49,027 bases of DNA from the NCBI GenBank assembly GCA_015680685.1, contig MNCI01002708.1:1823-50849 (forward strand), given 5' to 3'. This stretch comes from Gnetum montanum. Lineage: Eukaryota > Streptophyta > Gnetopsida > Gnetales > Gnetaceae. Positions 43,247 to 49,027 of this stretch are shown piece by piece. The notes beneath the pieces are model-generated. The model searched no databases and was not told the origin of the DNA. It worked only from the letters and a program-made list of their open reading frames with translations. Position 1 is the stretch's first letter, and every line of letters starts with the position of its first letter. Made by a program: the position numbers and the translations under genes.

Positions 43247-44794
43247 TGAAACACCACTAATTTCAGCCCAACACTTTGAAACAAGAACAACTCACACTCG
43301 AGCTTTTGGAGGCAAAGTTTGGGCTTTTCCTGGACACTCACGCTGGCTTGCCCTAGGCACTCGTGCTGTGGTCACACTGAGGTCACGCTGGCAGCTGAGT
43401 GTAGTGTGAGCAACTGTGAAAGCTTCAAAATTGAGTCTAAATGACCTGATTTCAAGGGTGCAATCCATCCTCAGGGTTCATTATTGACAACTTCAAGTCC
43501 TAGCCTCCAAAATTCCAAAATTCATGTCCAAAAATGCAAGTTTTTGTTACTCACACTAAGGTCACGTTGACAGCGTGAGTTACCTAAAGTGGCTTAAATC
43601 AACACATAATCAACCTTAGTTTTCAACCTGCAAATCACTCTCAGGGTCATAAAAAGTTAGGCAACTGTTACACCAAAGAAACAAGCTTTAGAAATTCAAA
43701 AATTAGTGTGAAACGTGTCATTCTCCTCACTCACCCTGATGGTCACGCTAAGGACACACTGGCAGTGTGAGTACTATTCATGCAACATGAGTACTATTCA
43801 TACAGCATGAGTACTATTCATGCCCAAATAAAAGCATGCCAAACACATGCTGGGGACATGCCAGGACCAAATTAACTCATGCTGGGAGCCCTAGTGAAAT
43901 AGATATGCCTCAAGCAGCCACAAAATCACTCAGAACGACATCCTGAAGCAATTAATTCAAAGATCGAGAAGATTCAAGTGAGCCAGAGTCAAATTCTGTT
44001 ATTGTACAGTATCATTTCATTGTAAATCTTCATCATTTGTGAGCTTGTCAAACTGCTCCTATGGGCGTACGCTAGCTTGCATAAGCCAACACACGTTGTA
44101 AGATATAGTGCATCCGGTCAACAACATAGCCTACCTACACATGACCAACTCACACACAACTATCCATCGAACACGTGTCACATGATCCATTTTCCTCTCA
44201 TCTCTCAACCATTGATCCAGCCATGGGTTTTGTACCCAAACCTTATAAATACCCTATCCATTCACATAAATAGGGTTGGTAATTTTGAAGGTTGATGGCT
44301 TAGGAAACTCAGACCAGCAATCCTTGGACGCTCGAGCACACTTGACTCCTAGCATCCAAGCACTTCTGAAACATATCACATCACCCTGGGGCTTGGTGCT
44401 TGACTTGCCATCCACACATGCAGCTATGCTTTAACCAGTGCACATCTTTTCTAAGTAATACAATACATATCATTTTTCCGGCCATTATATTGTTTCCTCT
44501 GTTTTACGTTCAGTTTACATTTTGTTTACAATACCAGTTCTGCATACGTTTCTATTTACATTTTGTGTGCACTATTTACATTTTAAAACATCAACTATGA
44601 TAACCCCAGTGCAAGCCGTAGTTTATGCTCAAAGAATTCCTTGGTTGATTTGCGTGTAGATCATCCAAGGCACTCTGCCTTCGTTTTCTTTTCCAACTTG
44701 CCCTTAGGTGAAGGTAGGGTCAGCTGTGTCTGCCCAACAATCTTTTAGTGTTTTTTTTCCTTCTAGCCTTACATCGATGATTTAGGTTAGTACA
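43247..44794 (+). repeat. 3' LTR of element B
   Basis: Starts TGAAACACCACTAATTTC and ends GGTTAGTACA; TATAAATA at 44244-44251. Followed directly by target duplication AAAGG (44795-44799). Confidence 0.9.
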
Positions 44795-45198
44795 AAAGGT
44801 TGATGTGCTTCTTGCAGAAAGGCATCCACATTGAGCTTGTTGGGACCTTGTGGGGTTGAGTGGTTTTGCAACATCAAAATACTCTGAAGTGGAGCTCAAT
44901 TTTGTAAAGGTTGTGGGATCCCTTAAACCACATTCTAAGCTTGTTAGGACCTTTCAAGGTTGAGTAGTTTCTTAGTAGCAAAATGCTTCAGTGTAGAGCT
45001 TAGAGCTTGTACAAGGTGTGGTGGCCTTAAAACCACTTTTTATTGAGAAACAAAGTTTGGAGGTATGCACAGATTCTACCCTTCGAGTGTGGACATACAT
45101 AAGTTGGGAAACCATGTAAAATTTGGTGTTTTATGTGACATGTGAAATTTCAATTGAGGAACTTATTCAACCCCCCTTCTAAGTTCTTGATCCTCAAG

Positions 45199-45213
45199 TG
45201 GTATTGGAGTTAG
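45199..45213 (+). promoter_or_regulatory. Primer-binding site of element F (initiator-Met type)
   Basis: TGGTATTGGAGTTAG resembles the plant copia site TGGTATCAGAGC with transitions, two bases after a CA that could end the LTR. Confidence 0.6.
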
Positions 45214-45250
45214 TATTCTTCATTCATGCATCAACTTTCAAGAGTGAATT

Positions 45251-46450
45251 ATGGACAGGACATCCTACACAAAGCCACCAATGTTCCATGACTTCGATTT
45301 TGCTTATTAGAAGGCAAGGATGAAAGGCTTCTTCAATTCAATGGAATTTAAGGTATGGGAATCTATCCTTGAACAATACACACCACTTGTCAACAGTGCA
45401 TCAAAGACCCTAAACCACAAAATGAGTGGACACCCGAAGAAAGAGATAAGTTCATGTATGATTATAAGGCAAAAACTTATTTATATTATGCATTAAATAA
45501 GTTTGAATTTAATAGAGTAGATAGATGTAGAACTACAAAGGAGATTTAGAAAACCTTAGAAGCTACCTATGAGGGCACATCCATAATCAAACAATCTAAA
45601 ATTTTGGTTTTGCAAAGTGAATATGACAAACTTAAAATGAGGGAAGGTGAAAAGATTAAAGATTATTTTTCTAGGGTAAATGATCTAGTTGTAGCGATTA
45701 GGGATAAAGACAAGGACTTTCCTGAGAGTTATGTAATAATAAAAATGATTAGAACACTTACAACTAGAATTTACACCTAAGGTTATAGCTATTGAAGAAA
45801 TAAGAGATCTTTTGGTCCTAAAATTTTAAGAACTCTAAAGTTCTCTTATTGCTTATAAAATGGATCTCATAAGTGAGGAAGTAATAAAAGAAAAGTCTAT
45901 TGCCTTAAAATTAGCATCTAAAAAGAAGAAACTTCTTGAATAAGAAATGAATAGTGAAAATAAGATAGCTCTTCTATCAAGTTCAAAGACTTCTTACAAG
46001 AAAAGGGAGAAGCCTTAATCAACTAGAATCCAACCAATCCAACTCCAAAGGTAAAGATAAAGATAAAAAATTTTCAAATTCAAATTTTGGTGCTTTTTTA
46101 ATAGAATGTTGGGTATGTGGTGGAAGAGGCCATGTGTCCTTAGAATGTCCTAGCAATGGCAAGTTGCAATGAAAAGAGAGCACGGATGTGGACACAAAAA
46201 AGACCAACTTCTACACAAGCTGGGATGATGGAGAGTAAAGTGAAGAAGAGGTGGATGATACCACAAAAGAGTCTCAACTTATATGTATGGCCCTTACAAA
46301 TGAAACTTCATCACAAATTTCTGATGAACCAAGAGATAAGTATGATGAAAGGTATAGTGAATTACGTGAAGAAACTCTTGTCCTACATTATTTACTAAGA
46401 AAGGTAAAGAAAAATATGAATAGAAATTTTCTTGAAATTCATACTTGATC
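45251..46450 (+). pseudogene. gag: gag of element F (Ty1/copia)
   Basis: Begins MDRTSYTKPPMFHDFDF (45251 onward), followed by stops and frame changes. The copia gag core is readable in one frame around 45430-45720: EWTPEERDKFMYDYKAK, LEATYEGTSIIKQSK, LQSEYDKLKMREGEKIKDYF, SRVNDLVVAI, the order of a UBN2-type gag domain. A zinc knuckle CWVCGGRGHVSLEC (C-x2-C-x4-H-x4-C) is intact at 46107-46148. A short acidic region follows and then homology fades. Expressed from the F LTR if at all; broken by several stops. Confidence 0.75.
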
Positions 46451-47777
46451 TTTCAAGTTAAAAGGAGAAATCTCAATCATAAAGACTAAGATTCAGCTAC
46501 TAACCCTATTAGATATAGAGAAATGAAGAAATACTTAAAAAGAAGGGGTCAATGAAAATAATGAAAATTAGCCTAGAAGTGAAAGCTTGGAAGAAATCCC
46601 AAAAAAGGATATTGGCACTAGCTCAAGTGTAATCAGGTTTGATATTCCTATTCATAAAGAAAACACTTTATATGTTTGTAAAATTTGTGGACATAAACAA
46701 GATTATTATCTTCATATTGTACAAAATAATATTAATGCTTGGTCTTGTCAAAAGGAACCTAATCTTGCCAAATGCAACAACTTGGAAAGAGAATGGGCTG
46801 AAAGTTGGAAAAGGTTGTAGAAGAATGGATGACATAATCAATGACCATAGATTCTCCCATCTTGGAGAATATGAATAAGAAGGATTTCCATACAAGCTTG
46901 AAGATGTCAACAATGGAACTAAAGAAAGAAAATCAAAGGGTAAGGAAGTGCTCCATGATAGAGGACCTCATCTCAAGCTTCATTAGTCTTTCTCACATCA
47001 ATAAGCAAGTAAGGTAAGTTAGGGTAAGTTTCTATTTCCTTACTTACTAGTTAAAATATGGGTCACTATTTGAATATTTTATGAATTCTTTATTCATCAA
47101 AGAAAAAATATATCTTTATTTGTAGAAAAAGAGATCAAAATAGTATAACTATCTCTTATTTTATCTTAGGAATTTTTTGGTTATTTACATGTCCTTAAAA
47201 AATTTTATTCCTAAAGAAAATCTAAATTTGAGAATTAAGACTAGCATTGCATCCATGATTATCATAAGATGCTAAGAATTTGGACCAAGTTTTGTCAGAA
47301 AATGATAGTGCCTATTAATTTTTGTCTAATATTTTTGTAAAATTTATTGGATTATTCAATATTCATGGATAAGCAAATATTAGCTTCAAGTTTTGAAAAA
47401 TTTAAAGAAACCTCATGAATTATTATGAAGCATCAATACTTGGAAATTTTATGAAAATTTTCTCCAAGACATAATTCTTAGGCATGCAACAAAAGGTATA
47501 TCCATCTAATAAAAATTGAAGGAAAAAGAGAAAAAAAATTTTGATTCAATTAATTTCTGTTACCTAAGAGTGATCTTCAATTATGCAAGTACCTAGAATT
47601 CATTTGAATTTATCTATATGCTAGTACTACATCATTGACATACTAGAAATATTTATATTCTTTTAAGTACATAAGTCCCTTATTGTTATTATGAACTAAA
47701 GCTTTCTACTAAACCAAGATGAAGTACTCATACTTCTATTCTAAAATTATGAAAACCTCTTAGGTAGTTTTGAAAGT
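46451..47777. other. Region after copia gag, no gene supported
   Basis: A 77-codon frame at 46587-46820 contains CKICGH and later WSC, loosely like a small zinc-binding piece, but I recognise no family. From 46950 to 47777 the sequence is AT-rich with no coding signal. Confidence 0.5.
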
Positions 47778-48613
47778 TGATGAGTCATGGTCTGTTAGGT
47801 CTTGATATTGGACCCCTGTTATCGGACCCGCAATATCACGTACGCGATATCGCGATTCCTGTGTGAGCCTATAAATAAAAGGTGGCACACTTGGTTTTGG
47901 GGATTAGTTCTGAGTTTTTGGAATTTCTTTTAAGTGTTTTTTTTTTTAAGTAGTTCTTCTCTCAACCCTTTCCTCCTAGTGTATGCCTGTAGTGTGGTGA
48001 TTGTAATTGTACAACATCCTTTATTCGAGTGTGACGTACTTGGATACACACATGACTGGAAATAAAGATCGAGATTACTTCATCATTGCAGCATTTACTT
48101 CTTTTAATTATTTATTTATCTAATTTTTATTTACTTCTTTCTTAGTTAATACCTCTCCCCCTTATCTCCTAGCAATGCGGAATGAGTACGAATTAATCAC
48201 GAGCATTCAAGTGTGACTACTTGGTAACCTAGTAGTGTACTTAGGCCATGCGCTTGGTAATCCTAGTGTTAGTCATGAACGAGGTCCAAGATGTGTACGG
48301 ATGATTAAGGAACGGATGCTCATTGCACTTAAGCTAGCTTAGATTCTCTCTCACCCTCTCTCTCTTAGCTTAGTTAATACTATTTCCCATTATCTCCAGG
48401 AGTAGCATTAGTATAGGAACACATCATACACCTCACTCTAGACTAAATCATATGTGACAAAGCTAATACTAGTCCAGGTGGGAAGATAGCAAACTATGCT
48501 CTAAGAGTAACTGTCTAGATACCACAACTAGTCTGTCTGTGGAGTTCGACCAGATCATGAGTGAAGTGCTCATATTCGTATGGTTGAGTGTAGGGGTACC
48601 TCACCACTCATCA
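47778..48613 (+). repeat. 5' LTR of element D
   Basis: 836 bp with perfect 8-bp terminal inverted repeats (TGATGAGT ... ACTCATCA), followed at once by a primer-binding site. A 12-bp palindrome CGCGATATCGCG (47843-47854) lies just upstream of TATAAATA (47870-47877). Terminal sequence, including GGGGTACCTCACCACTCATCA-like end, matches element C's LTR end. Confidence 0.85.
47870..47877 (+). promoter_or_regulatory. TATA box of element D LTR
   Basis: TATAAATA in the context GAGCCTATAAATAAAAGG, 15 bases after the end of the CGCGATATCGCG palindrome. Confidence 0.75.
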
Positions 48614-48632
48614 TTGGCGCCGTGGCTAGGGA
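48614..48632 (+). promoter_or_regulatory. Primer-binding site of element D
   Basis: TTGGCGCCGTGGCTAGGGA abuts the LTR, close to the tRNA-Asp-type primer site TGGCGCCGTTGCCGGGG known from Athila-like plant elements. Confidence 0.8.
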
Positions 48633-49027
48633 CGGTGCTAGTTATCTAGATTAGTTATATCATACAAGGTCATTGTATAGGAATTAACAATATATCTCTT
48701 AGGAAGAAGAAATAATTATGAAAAGTCACATACAAATTCACACACAATTTCACAACCATGCCTCTCCTACAAGACTATGATAATGTCACATCTAGTGAGG
48801 CAGTTCATTGAAGAACCAACGAATTACATGACAATGAAGATTGGAGTATGCAATCCGAGGTGGGGGTTTCTTATAAACATAAACAAAGGCAACATCATCC
48901 CAATGCATGAAAGCATAACTTACTCGATGACGATGAACCCCCTACTGGCCACTACAAGCCTAATGCAAATACAAGAGTCTGTTTGAATCTCCTGTAGGCA
49001 TCGTAAAGAGAGCCACCTACCCAGGCT
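48633..49027 (+). mobile_element. Element D leader and possible gag start, runs off the window
   Basis: Leader of a Ty3/gypsy element. An ATG at 48758 opens MPLLQDYDNVTSSEAVH and then meets TGA, with coding-like text continuing (RTNELHDNEDW). Too short to classify; the rest of the element lies to the right of the window. Confidence 0.5.

Larger units (their letters stand above)
33328..44794 (+). mobile_element. Element B: Tat-like Ty3/gypsy element lacking RT to integrase
   Basis: 11.5 kb between target duplications AAAGG. LTRs are 33328-34937 and 43247-44794, differing by roughly 8% over the first 240 bases. Internal order is repeat-rich leader, gag (duplicated by the Penelope insertion), protease, intron-like interval with a 38-bp array, 3' region, polypurine tract. 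RT, both RNase H domains and integrase of its relative A are absent, reduced to an approximately 70-base remnant between splice-like sites (41043-41112). It was therefore non-autonomous apart from the later damage. Confidence 0.9.
32829..46600 (+). mobile_element. Element F: Ty1/copia remnant hosting element B
   Basis: The two flanks of element B join into one copia-type LTR and its gag. The left part (32829-33327) has GACATC-rich repeats and TATAAAAA at 33120-33127. The right part (44800-45196) runs to a CCCCCCTTCTAAGTTCTT-like end, a TGGTATTGGAGTTAG primer-binding site (initiator-Met-like with transitions) at 45199-45213, and gag. No protease, integrase, RT or 3' LTR is recognised before element D. 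Left LTR boundary unknown. Confidence 0.6.

Noticed and set aside
46587-46820. Small zinc-ribbon protein (CKICGH ... WSC)
   Set aside because: Only one clear Cys pair, no conserved spacing, and it follows a broken copia gag. Left as unexplained sequence.

Overview
The window looks like repeat-dominated nuclear DNA of a seed plant with a very large genome, most likely a conifer. That is an inference from layered, old LTR retrotransposons, AT-rich spacers, and a Penelope-like reverse transcriptase (in land plants the endonuclease-bearing 'Dryad' Penelope elements are reported from conifers). I see no intact host gene. Single n's (8471, 20602, 20899, 37759) and a 307-base run of N (32522-32828) mark assembly joins.

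Layout. 1-1525: minus-strand remnant of an unrecognised element (E) with an LTR-like promoter. 1531-20551: element A, a degenerate 19-kb Ty3/gypsy element of the Tat/Ogre kind, with 5-bp target duplication TACTC, 1.7-kb LTRs, gag, protease, RT, RNase H, a second RNase H and integrase. Its gag is split by a minus-strand solo LTR (5066-6313). An intron-like interval between protease and RT carries a broken antisense gene with its own introns. 20368-20898: inverted repeat bounded by single n's. About 21900-29162: element C, a minus-strand Athila-like Ty3/gypsy element. 29163-32521: AT-rich spacer and an unrecognised minus-strand gene-like remnant with a TATA box. 32829-46600: element F, a Ty1/copia remnant whose 5' LTR is split by element B. 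33328-44794: element B, a Tat-like element with target duplication AAAGG. It keeps LTRs, gag and protease but has lost RT, RNase H and integrase. 36340-37847: a 5'-truncated Penelope-like element inside B's gag. 47778-49027: the 5' LTR, primer-binding site and leader of a further Ty3/gypsy element, D.

The main result is the Penelope-like insertion. Its 1508 bp are flanked by two direct copies of exactly 990 bp of element B (35350-36339 and 37848-38837), aligned without indels and differing at about 24 sites (2.4%). This reads as a 990-bp target-site duplication, very long for a retroelement. B's own LTRs differ by roughly 8%, so the insertion came later.

A and B also share an architecture. 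Pol sits between an intron-like acceptor and an intron-like donor, and a tandem array built on a TTAAACTAGCA-type motif fills the downstream intron-like interval. B lost almost the whole pol exon while keeping both splice-like edges. The same motif recurs as 30-bp in-frame repeats in B gag. The LTRs of the families present carry CpG-centred palindromes upstream of, or next to, the TATA box.
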